Positions 8,001 to 18,377 of a stretch of DNA of 64,000 nt are shown one piece after another. How positions within the stretch are numbered: position 1 is the stretch's first letter; the number at the start of each line of letters is the position of its first letter. A model generated the notes under the pieces. The model was given only the letters and a program-made list of their open reading frames with translations. It was not told the origin of the DNA and ran no database searches. The position numbers and the translations under genes were made by a program. The DNA comes from Bacillus sp. P14.5 (GTDB lineage Bacteria > Bacillota > Bacilli > Bacillales > Bacillaceae_B), in NCBI RefSeq assembly GCF_003316765.1, contig NZ_NIJF01000015.1, forward strand, positions 29,101 through 93,100, in the 5' to 3' direction.

Positions 8001-8351
8001 TTACCAGAATGATTTTGTAGCAAGGAAACCTGTCATTAGGACAGTGGAGGCACCAATTACCACCAGGATCATCCCTTTTGAATTTTGCTTGGACAGTTCT
8101 GCTCCTACGATTACCATCCCCATGCCAAGCAAGGCATATGCCAGCAGCCATGCTGAAGGAAAAGCCAGCGAAACATAAAGAAGCAGTAATCCAATGGTAA
8201 TAAGAATCATTGGAAGGAGTACGAGAGGTTTCCTTAACTCCCCTTTGACTTGTGCTTTCTCTTCCTCTGAGGATTTCAAGTATTCTTTTCTTACCGATAC
8301 AGCACCAGACACCAGGATTACTATAAGTCCAATTCCCCAGACAATATCCAT
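8001..8351 (-). CDS. Hypothetical membrane protein, 116 aa, four predicted helices
   Basis: Hydrophobic segments lie at about residues 2-20, 43-62, 66-86 and 92-111, with a charged loop (RKEYLKSSEEEKAQVKGELR) after the first. AGGAG precedes the ATG. No family is recognised. Spacing of 19 bases to the DUF3784 gene suggests an operon. Confidence 0.55.
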   Translation of the reverse strand: MDIVWGIGLIVILVSGAVSVRKEYLKSSEEEKAQVKGELRKPLVLLPMILITIGLLLLYVSLAFPSAWLLAYALLGMGMVIVGAELSKQNSKGMILVVIGASTVLMTGFLATKSFW

Positions 8352-8724
8352 TCCTGCTCCTCTATTCTTTTAGGTTTTGATTAATTTTAACATATTTAAC
8401 CAAATAGTAAGTTAAAAGTTGAGTCCTAGAGAACAAAATTCCTACGCCATAATCACCTAATATTTTCCGGAGTTTTTCAAAACTAATCCTGCCTCTATGC
8501 CTTGCTGGAATCATTTTGAAAGGGCTTTTTATATAGAATGCTGATTTCGTAAAACTCCCAAGAGCCGTTTTTCTTGGATACTATGGTGTTTCTGCTCAAA
8601 TGGGATACGAAGAGAAGAGCCTCTCTCTCTCTCTTTCTTACCAGGTTGCTTCAGTGAATTATGGTGTTCTTTTTCAAAATTCCTTTTTTCTTAGCTGCAA
8701 AGTTTACAAAAAGACCCATTAAAA
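8352..8724. other. Intergenic region without a recognisable gene
   Basis: I see no supported frame here. The only notable feature is a CT-dinucleotide tract near 8622-8640. Confidence 0.5.
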
Positions 8725-8752
8725 AAAGGATTCCGTTTTTACGGAATCCTTT
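8725..8752 (-). terminator. Terminator of the type VII secretion operon
   Basis: AAAGGATTCCGT (8725-8736) pairs perfectly with ACGGAATCCTTT (8741-8752), with a T-run on the minus strand. It lies 9 bases after the essA stop. Confidence 0.85.
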
Positions 8753-8761
8753 CTAAGTGTA

Positions 8762-9246
8762 TCATTTCCTAACTTGCTTTCCTTGATCGGTTCTATTCCA
8801 AATGACGATTACCAATATGAGAAGGAGTATACACACCCCGGCGAATACAGCAATCAGAATGGAGAGGGAAGAAGAAGCTTGTTCAGCCTCTTCCATGGCG
8901 CCAAGCTTAACCGCTCTATCCGACTGGCTGAACAACTTTAAACCTTCAGCTTTGGCTTTAATGGTATTCGTTCCTTTTTCTTCCCCTTGAAATATATTCT
9001 GCTTCAATTCCCCTAATGCATTACTTGGTGCACCTTCAAATTGCAGCTTCTTCTGTTCTTCTGGAATCTCTATCTTTTGATTCTTCAAAGACTGATCATG
9101 TATCAAATCATTATTTTTTTGAATTTATTTTCTTTATAGTCGTTGGGGACCAAATCATCGATCCCCGTATTGGCTGATAGCGGGGCTGCTGAAATTCCCA
9201 ACAACACCCCTATAAGAATCTGGATAACAAAGAGCTTAGCCCTCAT
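8762..9246 (-). pseudogene. essA: essA (yueC), type VII secretion protein EssA, frameshifted
   Basis: Reading from ATG 9246 gives a signal-like segment (MRAKLFVIQILIGVLLGISA) and then TGIDDLVPNDYKENKFKK before a stop near 9105. Adding one A to the seven-A run (top-strand T run 9114-9120) restores the frame as NNDLIHDQSLKNQ and on to the C-terminal membrane helix (SLSILIAVFAGVCILLLIL) and stop at 8762. The combined product of about 160 residues matches the EssA family: signal peptide, soluble part, one C-terminal helix. EssA is a membrane component of the Bacillus/Staphylococcus T7SS. The ATG overlaps the esaA stop by 11 bases. The shift is either a sequencing error, a real lesion or slippage. 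Confidence 0.75.
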
Positions 9247-12200
9247 ATGCTTCCGTTTCCTCATCAGACTGTCTGCCAGCCTTTTTATTCAATAGCATCT
9301 GGACTGCAACAAGCCCTATTACGATTAACCCTAATACAATTGAAGCTTCACTGAATAAGGATTCCGTTCCGTATTGAATGGACATATAGACAGTGGACAT
9401 AGGGTCTTTGAAATTGAAGTTAGGCGTCGTCAAAGCAAGCAATGGTGTCACAAACAGAACGATGAGACCTACCGAGACGAACCATCCTAATAGGCGATGA
9501 GCCGCGAACGCTACCCTTACCAGCCCTGAACCTGCCAATAAGAGAAGAATGGTAAAGATCGTCCACTCAACCGATCGGGATTCCACCAACGGATAGATAT
9601 CCAGTCCATACAGGCTTATGATAAATCCTACTATTAAGTTCAGAAGCAGGAAAATCACTCCTTGAATCCAGAGCGGCGCATTATGGAAGTAATAACTTGT
9701 ATATCCAATAAGCAAGCTCGATAACAGGACGATGAACAAGACAACAACCGGAGGAAGAACACTCGCTTTCTTCTCTTCCGGGACATCTCCCTTCACATTC
9801 AGCGGGTTCGTTAAGAAATCATAGACATACCCATTGGATTGTCCGTCTACGAAAGCGTTCCCCAGAACACTGAAGACATCATCATGGATCAATTGTGTAG
9901 AGGCTACATTCGCAGCCCACTTATTATTCAGTGTATCAGCATCACTTTGCACATTGGTGATATTCGAGCGAAGTTCTTCTGTATAAGAAACAATAGTATT
10001 CTGACTTTCGCTTACAGTATCCAGGAAGGAGTGGATGGTCTTAATTTCACTTCCGATCTGCTGCTGGTTTCCAACTAAGTCAGGACCTGTTAAACCAGAA
10101 GCCGGAGTCGGAGCCGCTTGCTCAGGCTGCTGAATCCGATTCAGTACATTCTCTGCCTCCTGATTGATGGCAGTCAGGCTCTCTGAAAGCTGTGTCTGCT
10201 GGTCATCAAGAGTTTGATTGTACTCTGCAGCAAAGACAGTGAAGGAATCTTGAAGGGTATTCAACGCATCCTCCGAATCAGGTAATGAGGTATTTAAGAG
10301 ATCCCACTCAGTTTGCTCAGCCTGTGTCACCTTCAGGATTTCATTTACTTCATTTTTCAACTCTTCATCTTGCAGAACAGCAGCCTTGACGCCATTTTCA
10401 GTCAGCATCCCATTCAGGACTGACTCATATCGATCAAGATAAGAGTAATATTTTAGTAGATCCATAAGTTTATAATTATTGATTCCGCGGGCAAAATAAC
10501 CAGATAAAGTGTTATATCTGTTTTGGGATAGAGCAGCTGAATTCAGGATCGCATTTTCTTTCTCCTCGATAGCCGCGCCAATGTTCCTGATGTTGTCAGA
10601 GAACATTTCCAATTCCTTCGTTAATGCCTCATTCGTTTCTTGCAGACTCTCACTATAATCTTCCAACTCCTGAATATAGGTGGTCAGCTTTTCTATATCT
10701 TCTGTCAATCCATCTATTGTATTGAGAAGTGTCTGTTTTTCCTCTTGAAGTGTCAGTGTTTTTTCTTCCAACACGGATATTTCTCTAAGCAACTCATCCA
10801 CAACTGCCTGAAGAGGGTTTTCTCTTGTATCATTTTTTGCTTCCAGCTGCTCCCGGACTTTACTAATTCGTTCATTGATGCCTATAACATCCTTAACAGC
10901 TGTGGTTATGGCTTCAGGAGTCAGTTCGGTTAAATTAGTGAGTGTTTCTTTTATAATATTGATGTCCGCAGAAATAGCTTTTAGATCACTTATTTCCTGG
11001 TCCAAATTCACTGGTGCCGGCGGTGGATCACTTGGTTCTCCTGGTTCCTCCGTTTCACCGGGCTCGGTTTCAACTTCTTGTGCTGAGATGACGACCGGCT
11101 GAGCATCCGTTTCTTCTCCCTCTTCCGGCGGATTAGGAGGATCCGGAACTGGCGGAGGGTCAAAAATCTTTCCGTCTCCTTCAGCCAGCTTATTGTTGAG
11201 TTCAAAAATATTTCCTTGAAGATTATTTAACGCGGTGGTGTCCTGCAATTGCTGGTAGAAGGTCAGCACCCGTTCCTGGAAGGAATAAAAATCTTCAACT
11301 TGTCTATCAACCTCTTCGAATCTACGTTGCTGTAAATTCGTTAATAGCTCCTGATTACTCTCCATGCTGCTGTTTACCTGGGTCAGGCCTGCTGTTAAAG
11401 CCTCACTTTGATCAGTGAACAGTGACTTCGTTTTCAAGTAACGCGGCTGTTGGTTTTGTGTAGACTCGTTGATCATCTGTACAGATTGAGCTTGAATATC
11501 GGCCAGTAATGTTTTCTGGTTATCCTGATATTCCCTGTATTGATCGACATATTCAACAAAACTGGAAAGGCTTTGTTGAAAGGATTCCATTGTATTCTCT
11601 TGTTCCGGCGTGCGGCTGTCAGCCTGCTGTATCGAATTTTGCAGATTTGCCAGCATGGACGTTTGCTGTTCGATCTGGCCTGCTAGATCTTTTGAGCTTG
11701 GTTTGTAGAAAGACAGCATTGTCGTTTGAAAAGCCTGTTCCTTTTGTAAAATCTCATCAAATTCATCCCGGATATTTTCCATATCGGCTGAGACGTAATT
11801 CCAATAAAGAGAGGACATTTTCTGATTGACCCTTTTTGTAGCCCTTTCAATCTCCAGCAAAACTTTTTCTTTATTCACAGCATTGAGCTGTGCTTGAACC
11901 TTATAGTTTAGGTTGGTTTTTTCAGGTCTTTCTTCATTATAAGTCATTACTTTGCCTGAAAAATCAGAAGGGATGTAAACGACGGCATCGTATTTAGAAC
12001 TTTGCAGGCCGTTTTCACCTGCACTTCGGCCTACAACCGACCATTCAAAGGAAGATCCATCCTCAAGCAGGGACGCTGCATCCCCTCCAAATGCCAGCTG
12101 CTGGCCGTCCACTTCAGTGCCTGCATCTTCATTCACAATGGCAATGGACTGGGTAGCGTTTTCTTTTACTTCCAAGGGGTTTTCCCCTACCGAACGAAAG

Positions 12201-12271
12201 AAGAGAAGAGGAGTTGCAAGAATCATCATGACGGCTAATAAAAGTTTAAACAGGCTTACTTTCTCTGTCAT
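9236..12271 (-). CDS. esaA: EsaA (YueB), type VII secretion membrane protein
   Basis: The 1011-residue protein begins with one membrane helix (residues about 7-27), followed by SIAIVNEDAGTEVDG, the conserved start of the extracellular domain in this Pip/ABC-2-like family. A long extracellular part rich in coiled-coil heptads (about residues 110-810) includes a Pro/Glu/Thr-rich spacer around residues 365-420. The last 175 residues hold five membrane helices. In B. subtilis the homologue YueB is needed for YukE export and is the phage SPP1 receptor. Here its start overlaps the essC stop by 4 bases and its end overlaps essA, so all are translationally coupled. Confidence 0.9.
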   Translation of the reverse strand: MTEKVSLFKLLLAVMMILATPLLFFRSVGENPLEVKENATQSIAIVNEDAGTEVDGQQLAFGGDAASLLEDGSSFEWSVVGRSAGENGLQSSKYDAVVYIPSDFSGKVMTYNEERPEKTNLNYKVQAQLNAVNKEKVLLEIERATKRVNQKMSSLYWNYVSADMENIRDEFDEILQKEQAFQTTMLSFYKPSSKDLAGQIEQQTSMLANLQNSIQQADSRTPEQENTMESFQQSLSSFVEYVDQYREYQDNQKTLLADIQAQSVQMINESTQNQQPRYLKTKSLFTDQSEALTAGLTQVNSSMESNQELLTNLQQRRFEEVDRQVEDFYSFQERVLTFYQQLQDTTALNNLQGNIFELNNKLAEGDGKIFDPPPVPDPPNPPEEGEETDAQPVVISAQEVETEPGETEEPGEPSDPPPAPVNLDQEISDLKAISADINIIKETLTNLTELTPEAITTAVKDVIGINERISKVREQLEAKNDTRENPLQAVVDELLREISVLEEKTLTLQEEKQTLLNTIDGLTEDIEKLTTYIQELEDYSESLQETNEALTKELEMFSDNIRNIGAAIEEKENAILNSAALSQNRYNTLSGYFARGINNYKLMDLLKYYSYLDRYESVLNGMLTENGVKAAVLQDEELKNEVNEILKVTQAEQTEWDLLNTSLPDSEDALNTLQDSFTVFAAEYNQTLDDQQTQLSESLTAINQEAENVLNRIQQPEQAAPTPASGLTGPDLVGNQQQIGSEIKTIHSFLDTVSESQNTIVSYTEELRSNITNVQSDADTLNNKWAANVASTQLIHDDVFSVLGNAFVDGQSNGYVYDFLTNPLNVKGDVPEEKKASVLPPVVVLFIVLLSSLLIGYTSYYFHNAPLWIQGVIFLLLNLIVGFIISLYGLDIYPLVESRSVEWTIFTILLLLAGSGLVRVAFAAHRLLGWFVSVGLIVLFVTPLLALTTPNFNFKDPMSTVYMSIQYGTESLFSEASIVLGLIVIGLVAVQMLLNKKAGRQSDEETEAYEG

Positions 12272-15200
12272 GCGTGTACTTTCCTTTCTGTTACCATAAG
12301 CGGTATTTGAATTTTTGCTTCTTTTCCGTTTTCTACATAATATCCAAAGCCCGGCTGAATTTCCGGCTCTCTTCGGTCATAGCTGAGTGTGAATAGGGTT
12401 TGTTCCGATTTTTTCATCAGTACAATAGCTTGACGGATTTGCTTCAACTCCACTGTTAAAGCATCATAACCCTTCGTCAGCTCACTGTTGCTGCCGGATA
12501 CAACCACACAAAAACCTAGATGGCTGTAATTCTTCATGCACCTGACAATCCTGTCCTGCAATAATGGATCAAGGTTTTGCAGGAACCTGGCATAACCATC
12601 GACAAGCAGCATGACTGGTAAGAAAGATGGCAGAGGACTTCCCTTTTGAACAGATAAGTTATATTGTTCTTCCCGGGAACTGAACAGTTCATCCACCCTG
12701 TTAAGCCACATGGTTATGTGTTCTTTGTTTTCCATATAAACAACCTTCTCTTCCCTCATCAGATTCGATAATCCTCTGTCAATGGAATCAAAGATGGCTA
12801 CATGCTCACTTTCCTGAAGGAGAGCTGTATTAGCCAAAACCTTTAAAACATTCGTCTTCCCTTTTTGCGCCTGCCCCAATACCAGGCAGTGCTTTGTCTT
12901 TCTGAAGTTTACATGTACAGGGCTGACAGATTCTTCATCCAATCCAATTGGCAGCAAACCTTCCTGTCTTCCCGCACCGGTGTATTGGGTGAAGTTAATC
13001 ATCGTCAGCTCTGCAGGAAGCATAGGTACCGGCTTTGGTGATGCCGATCCTTTGTACTTATCATTCAGTAACTGAATATCCTCTTTTAATAGATTTAACT
13101 GTTCAAAGTCATCCTTTCCTTCTGATGGAAGGAAAACTTGGGAGAAATACGCCGTATCCTTCTTTACAATCGCCCTTCCCGGAATGGCTTCAGGAGTAAA
13201 AGGCAATCTTCCAAGCATCGTGTAGGCTTCTGAACTGTCCATTAAATAATGGACGACCTTGGTTTTGAGATTATTCATTAAAGACTGGCGGATAGAATTC
13301 ACACGTGTTGCTGTAAAGAACATATAAATCCCCAGTGACTGTCCGTCCCGCGCAAACTGATTGATTTCAGTTTCAAGCTCCTGCATTTCCTCTTTGACCA
13401 GATCGAAATTATCAATGGTCACAAATAAGAGAGGAAGCTTCTTTTCACTAACAGTATTGTACATTTTGATGGAACTGACTTCCTGCTTTTGGAACAGCTG
13501 CTTTCTTCGTGCTATTTCATCATCCAATATTCCGACGAACTTCTCGATTTTCCTCTCCTCGTCAATCATGAAGTAATCAGCTGTATGCGGCAATTGCCTT
13601 AATGGCAATAAACCGCCGTTTCCAAAGTCGAGAAGGTAATAATGAATCTCTTCCGGAGTAAACTGCGCAGCCATTCCCATCAATATGGTGATGAGCGTTT
13701 GGGTCTTGCCGTAACCTGATGACCCAAAAACACCGACGTTTCCGTCTTCAACCACCTCATAGTGATAAGGGGTCTGGCTCTGCTTCTCCGGTTCATCAAC
13801 CATGGCCAGCAGGATCTTATTCTCTTCCATCTGAGCATAGCCTTTACGGTATATTCGATTGGACAGAGGAGGCAGCCATGGACTGGACAACCTTTTCAAG
13901 TTCAGCTGCTTCTCCAGCGCTTCGATGCGATCAACAACCGCGTCGATTTCACTGACCAATTCTTTTTGACTGCCAGGCTTTGCCGCAACTTCGGATATTG
14001 GAATCAATCCCAAATCTGTGACAATCGCGACTTCATCTTCTGCTTCAAACGACTCCTCCTGGTATGGGGCACCGCTCCAGGCAGATTGGAACAAGTCATA
14101 TACTTCATTGTTTCCAACCTGCAGGTATCCTCTGCCCGTCACTGTAAGAGATGCTGCATCGCCATTTTTGAGGATTTCGCGGCTGTCCTCTGTGTTTTGC
14201 ACTTTCAATGCGACCCTGAACCTGGCATTACTCCATATTTGGTTATCAATAACGCCTCCAGGCTTCTGGGTTGCTAAAATGAGGTGGACACCCAAGCTTC
14301 GTCCTATACGAGCTGCACTGACCAATTCCTTGATGAAATCAGGCTCTTCACTTTTTAACTCCGCAAATTCATCAGAGATTAGGAAGAGGTGCGGAAGAGG
14401 CTCTTCTGTTTTCGCTTGTTTATAGAGCCGCGTGTAGTCATTAATATGACTGACTCCATAACGGTCAAACAAGCGCTGCCTCCTTTTCAATTCACTCTTT
14501 ATGGAGGCAAGTGCCCGTGAACTGAAGTTCTTGCTTCCTTCAATATTGGTGATCGTCCCTAATAAGTGAGGCATATCCTTAAATGGCTGGGCCATTCCCC
14601 CGCCCTTGTAATCGATCAGCAGGAATGCTACTTCATGTGGGTGGAAATGGACAGCTAAGGAAAGAATATACGTTTGTAAAAATTCACTCTTACCTGAACC
14701 CGTGGTCCCCGCCAGAAGCCCATGGGGACCATGCGCCTTTTCATGCAAGTTCAGTTCGACAAGGTCTTCCTTCCCTTTCAGTCCTACGGGGACAGCCAGC
14801 GACTTAGCCGACTCTCTGGACATCCAGTTCTCTTCGATCGGAAGCTGGTCAACATCCTTGACCTTGAGCATTTCCAGAAAGGATACGCTTTCCGGGATAG
14901 AGTTCGTCATCCCGACTTGATGATTGAGTGTACGCAGTGTCCTGGCATACTTTTCATTCCCAGCGCTGCTGAACTCATCCATCCGGAAAGGGATCCTGAC
15001 GGCTTTCTTGTCCTGGATCAGAATATCCCCTTCGCTGTCATTGATATAACGGACCAGGGTATGAACATTATCCGATAAACTTTCTTTTGCTTCTGCTGCA
15101 AAGATGACAGACATCCCCAGATGGGCATACTCTCCTTCAAGATACTGCAGGATCACATGTTCAGATATCAATTGATGGTTTGTGATGATAAAAACATAAT

Positions 15201-16728
15201 GAGGAGCGAAACGCACCTTCTCCGAGTCCTCATCAATATCCCGTTCACGAAGGACTTCGTATATGGAAGAAAGGATTTGATCCCTTGTTTTTTCGTTATA
15301 GATAAACCCTTTAGCAAATGACTGCGGCAGTTGAAAGTGCGGAAGCCATTTCATCCATTCCCAGTCCTTGTATTCCTCCTCATGGAAAATGAAGATAAAC
15401 CTTACATCATGATAACTGTGGAAAAAAGCCAATTGGCCGATTAACTGATGAATCTCATTTTTATAAACGGATTCCTTACCAATTAATCCGACAGCCCCTT
15501 TGTGGAGATCCGCCGTCACGGGCAGGTGATCGATTTCACGGTAGGCCCTTTCCAATCTCTGCGACTCTTCCATCAACTCATCCATTTCCCGGTTGGATAA
15601 GTCGGAAGAATTCACTGAGATACTGTAGCTGGCAGGCAGTGTCCCCCTGCCTAATCGGAACTGAAGGAAATCCGGACTTTCAATCGCTCTTTCCCAAAGC
15701 CTGCCGGACAGCTGCTCTGTAAGATACTTCATTCTTTCATAGGAAGGAAAATGAAAGTGCAGGACCTCTGACTGTTTCTCTGCAAGCTCATGAAGTTCAT
15801 TTCTTTTGCTTTCTAAATATTGAGTATAGATGCGTGTTCTTCTTTCCTTCGATTGTTTTCTATTTCTTTTATCTTTAAAGAACTGCACGGTCGATGTAAC
15901 CAGCGTCGTTGTAAACATCACCATTGAAATGATGATGAAGATTCCCCTTGGTATTACAAGGGCGACGATTCCCATGACGAGCAGCATCATCAGCGGAGGG
16001 AGGATTATCAGCCACAGGCTGCGATTGGAATCACTTGATTCCTGGCTTGGAAAGGACAGCTGGACCTTTTCCTCTGGCAGTTCGTAAACCATTCTGGGTG
16101 TCCGCCGGTAATTGGGATACTTTTTCTGCATTTCTGAGGTCGGCCGCACTGACTCCACTAATTCCGTTTGATAGTCTTCTAAGCTATGTATCTCGATTAG
16201 GTCGTTTTCTGTAAGGGTAATGGCTATGAAAGGGTAAAATAAGATATCCCCAACCGTAAGCTCCATTTTCCCTTTTGCCAGATGTCCGTTGTGATAGAGT
16301 GAAGAGGCACCTTTCGCATCCATCACCCATTTATCCCCATCATTTTTATACAATAAAAAAGAACTCTTCAAAGAATCATTGGTTTTAATATGAATGGCTG
16401 CCAGCGGGTCCCCGGAAGAAATACTGATCTCTTCTTTATGGCCGATGTAATAGGTTTTCGGTTCTGCCGGATATGAAGTGAGTATGATATGTAATTCTTT
16501 ATCACCTGCCAGCAGTGACTGTCTTCGGCCTTGTTCAAGCTCAATCGCTTCTTTTCCATCTTGATACAGCAGGACAGCATCTCCTGCATCTTCTACAAGG
16601 ATAGATGAGGGTATTGAGAAAATCGTAATGGAATCCTCCAGCCCCGGTCCTATAGTGATTTTTTCATTCTGATTCCCGATCATGATCGATTGATAGTAGT
16701 GATCGTGAAATATCCATAGGGCATACAT
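12268..16728 (-). CDS. essC: EssC (YukBA), FtsK/SpoIIIE-type ATPase of the T7SS
   Basis: The 1486-residue protein has the full EssC layout. Two FHA-like domains occupy roughly residues 1-190 and two adjacent membrane helices lie at about 228-285. Three P-loop ATPase domains follow: GTTGSGKSE (about 677), GSSGYGKTQ (about 1005) and GQAQKGKTN (about 1287). The first has the DEF Walker B in LISDEFAELKS. EssC is the motor and substrate receptor of the Gram-positive ESX system. It is intact, as a single chain, unlike the split YukB/YukA annotation of older B. subtilis records. Confidence 0.95.
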   Translation of the reverse strand: MYALWIFHDHYYQSIMIGNQNEKITIGPGLEDSITIFSIPSSILVEDAGDAVLLYQDGKEAIELEQGRRQSLLAGDKELHIILTSYPAEPKTYYIGHKEEISISSGDPLAAIHIKTNDSLKSSFLLYKNDGDKWVMDAKGASSLYHNGHLAKGKMELTVGDILFYPFIAITLTENDLIEIHSLEDYQTELVESVRPTSEMQKKYPNYRRTPRMVYELPEEKVQLSFPSQESSDSNRSLWLIILPPLMMLLVMGIVALVIPRGIFIIISMVMFTTTLVTSTVQFFKDKRNRKQSKERRTRIYTQYLESKRNELHELAEKQSEVLHFHFPSYERMKYLTEQLSGRLWERAIESPDFLQFRLGRGTLPASYSISVNSSDLSNREMDELMEESQRLERAYREIDHLPVTADLHKGAVGLIGKESVYKNEIHQLIGQLAFFHSYHDVRFIFIFHEEEYKDWEWMKWLPHFQLPQSFAKGFIYNEKTRDQILSSIYEVLRERDIDEDSEKVRFAPHYVFIITNHQLISEHVILQYLEGEYAHLGMSVIFAAEAKESLSDNVHTLVRYINDSEGDILIQDKKAVRIPFRMDEFSSAGNEKYARTLRTLNHQVGMTNSIPESVSFLEMLKVKDVDQLPIEENWMSRESAKSLAVPVGLKGKEDLVELNLHEKAHGPHGLLAGTTGSGKSEFLQTYILSLAVHFHPHEVAFLLIDYKGGGMAQPFKDMPHLLGTITNIEGSKNFSSRALASIKSELKRRQRLFDRYGVSHINDYTRLYKQAKTEEPLPHLFLISDEFAELKSEEPDFIKELVSAARIGRSLGVHLILATQKPGGVIDNQIWSNARFRVALKVQNTEDSREILKNGDAASLTVTGRGYLQVGNNEVYDLFQSAWSGAPYQEESFEAEDEVAIVTDLGLIPISEVAAKPGSQKELVSEIDAVVDRIEALEKQLNLKRLSSPWLPPLSNRIYRKGYAQMEENKILLAMVDEPEKQSQTPYHYEVVEDGNVGVFGSSGYGKTQTLITILMGMAAQFTPEEIHYYLLDFGNGGLLPLRQLPHTADYFMIDEERKIEKFVGILDDEIARRKQLFQKQEVSSIKMYNTVSEKKLPLLFVTIDNFDLVKEEMQELETEINQFARDGQSLGIYMFFTATRVNSIRQSLMNNLKTKVVHYLMDSSEAYTMLGRLPFTPEAIPGRAIVKKDTAYFSQVFLPSEGKDDFEQLNLLKEDIQLLNDKYKGSASPKPVPMLPAELTMINFTQYTGAGRQEGLLPIGLDEESVSPVHVNFRKTKHCLVLGQAQKGKTNVLKVLANTALLQESEHVAIFDSIDRGLSNLMREEKVVYMENKEHITMWLNRVDELFSSREEQYNLSVQKGSPLPSFLPVMLLVDGYARFLQNLDPLLQDRIVRCMKNYSHLGFCVVVSGSNSELTKGYDALTVELKQIRQAIVLMKKSEQTLFTLSYDRREPEIQPGFGYYVENGKEAKIQIPLMVTERKVHA

Positions 16729-16750
16729 AGGTTAACCCCCTGTTCATTTG

Positions 16751-18043
16751 TTAGTCCGTTTTCTTCTTATCATCTGCTTCAGGTTGGGAGGCTTCCTCAT
16801 CTGCAGCTGCAGGTTCTGGCTGCGATGCTTCCTGCTCTTCCGTTTCTGTTTCTTCTATTGTTTCTTCAGGCAGTGATTCATCATCTTCAAGTGCTTCCAT
16901 TTCTTCTTCATACTCTGCCAGCTCACTTTCAATTTCACCTATTGCCTGCTGGCGTTCTTCACTATCAAGATCACTGTCTGCCTTTACCTGCTCACGGTAC
17001 TTAAGAAGGCCAAACATAATTAAATCCCGGTCCTCCAAGAACCTGGCGGCTTCCAATGCTTCCTTCGCCTTTCCTCTTCCGATATTGATCCAATATTCAT
17101 AATAGAGGGGATCAGATTGAAGAGACACGGTGTTTCGTACATTCTCTTTTTGTTCCTCTGTCAAAGATTCATTAATGATATAGGATAATGCAAGCTGATA
17201 TTGTGTGACTTTCGGGATTTCATCAATCTCGTAAGATTGAAGTTCCGTAACCACATCACTGTACTTATTGAGCAGGAAACTCTCCTGGGCCGCCACTACC
17301 CTTTCTTGCTTTGGAAACATGAAGAATAGAGAATAAATAGAATAAACAAGGGCTGGGATTAACAATAAAGATACTGCCAGCATGATATACCGGTTCAGTT
17401 TCCACTTTTTCTTGCTCACGGACATAAGAAGGGAATCCGATTGTTTCGCTTCTTTTATAAATTGATTGATTACTTCACCGAGACGGTCAAAGCTGTCAGC
17501 CTCCAAAATCTCTTTGGTGATGGCCGGTAATTTTAAAGTCGCATTGTAATTCTTGTATTCTTCAAATGTATACTGCCTATCCACGATAGCAGCCGCTGAA
17601 GCTTTGGTCTCCATTAACAAGAGATCAGCTTCTTTTTCATAAGGAGGCAGACTTTCCTTTACCCCATAATGGATAAAGTGGGGGGTCAACCCTTGATCGA
17701 ATACAATGTTTTCCGGACAGACAATAAGGTGGAGGCGTGACAGCTTATGGCTCTGTACTTTTTGAACCAGTTGATAGGCGCATATTAACCGCTCCTTTTC
17801 GTTCACCTTTAATCGGGAAGGAAAAGAAAATGTATCTGGTATGGTATTTTCAATATGTAATTCATCATTTTTCATAAAAATTTCTTTTCGTATTGCCGGT
17901 TCTATATTTTTCAGGATGCTGATCTCGCTGATGTCATCCAGTCGTATCTTTTCTTTTTGAAAGATCAATGTCATCTTATCTTTTTCTTTATGAACTACCG
18001 CTTCCAGTTTCTCTTGCAGATATGATCCTTTTTTTTGTGACAT
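16751..18043 (-). CDS. essB: EssB (YukC), T7SS pseudokinase membrane protein
   Basis: The 430-residue protein has a cytosolic pseudokinase domain (residues about 1-210, with LIVCPENIVFDQGLTPHFIH), a single membrane helix near 218-242 (RYIMLAVSLLLIPALVYSIY), and an extracellular helical part. The tail is Glu/Pro/Ala-rich and low-complexity. EssB bridges EssC and the other membrane components. The start at 18043 (MSQKKGSYL) is preferred over 18061 because AAGGAG lies 9 bases upstream and the B. subtilis protein begins with an equivalent MSGEQKSYL. Confidence 0.9.
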   Translation of the reverse strand: MSQKKGSYLQEKLEAVVHKEKDKMTLIFQKEKIRLDDISEISILKNIEPAIRKEIFMKNDELHIENTIPDTFSFPSRLKVNEKERLICAYQLVQKVQSHKLSRLHLIVCPENIVFDQGLTPHFIHYGVKESLPPYEKEADLLLMETKASAAAIVDRQYTFEEYKNYNATLKLPAITKEILEADSFDRLGEVINQFIKEAKQSDSLLMSVSKKKWKLNRYIMLAVSLLLIPALVYSIYSLFFMFPKQERVVAAQESFLLNKYSDVVTELQSYEIDEIPKVTQYQLALSYIINESLTEEQKENVRNTVSLQSDPLYYEYWINIGRGKAKEALEAARFLEDRDLIMFGLLKYREQVKADSDLDSEERQQAIGEIESELAEYEEEMEALEDDESLPEETIEETETEEQEASQPEPAAADEEASQPEADDKKKTD

Positions 18044-18057
18044 TTGCCTGGTCTCCT

Positions 18058-18297
18058 TCATAAAATTTCAATACGGTCTCCAGAACGAATCCCTGCATCC
18101 ATCAGCCGGATGCTCCCGGGAATCACTTTCCTTTTATTCACCACGCGGATCCAATTACCTTCCCTTGGCTCATATGCCACCTTTTGAGTCTGCCACACAA
18201 GGTCAACCATTTTTTTCACAGTATGGTAGTTTGATAACCTGAGATCAAAGCAGCTCCCATCGTAACGTTCAAGGTCAATCGTGAGTTCTATATACAT
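18058..18297 (-). CDS. yukD: YukD/EsaB ubiquitin-like protein
   Basis: The 79-residue product starting MYIELTIDLERYDG matches YukD in length and in its ubiquitin-like fold pattern, ending IRLMDAGIRSGDRIEIL. YukD/EsaB is a small cytosolic component needed for T7SS activity in this family. The start at 18297 has GAGGTGA upstream; a longer frame starting at 18354 would add residues translated through the intergenic hairpin. It overlaps the 5' leader of essB. Confidence 0.88.
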   Translation of the reverse strand: MYIELTIDLERYDGSCFDLRLSNYHTVKKMVDLVWQTQKVAYEPREGNWIRVVNKRKVIPGSIRLMDAGIRSGDRIEIL

Positions 18298-18317
18298 TTC
18301 AAGGTTCACCTCATAAG

Positions 18318-18352
18318 GAAGGAGCGCCCAGAATAACGGGAAGCGCTCCTTC
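18318..18352 (-). terminator. Hairpin between yukE and yukD, likely attenuator or stabiliser
   Basis: A perfect 10-bp stem (GAAGGAGCGC with GCGCTCCTTC) lies between the esxA stop and yukD. There is no strong T-run, so partial termination or 3'-end protection of an abundant esxA transcript is more likely than complete termination. Confidence 0.5.
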
Positions 18353-18377
18353 ATGTTTAAAATGTGCCGGAATGATA

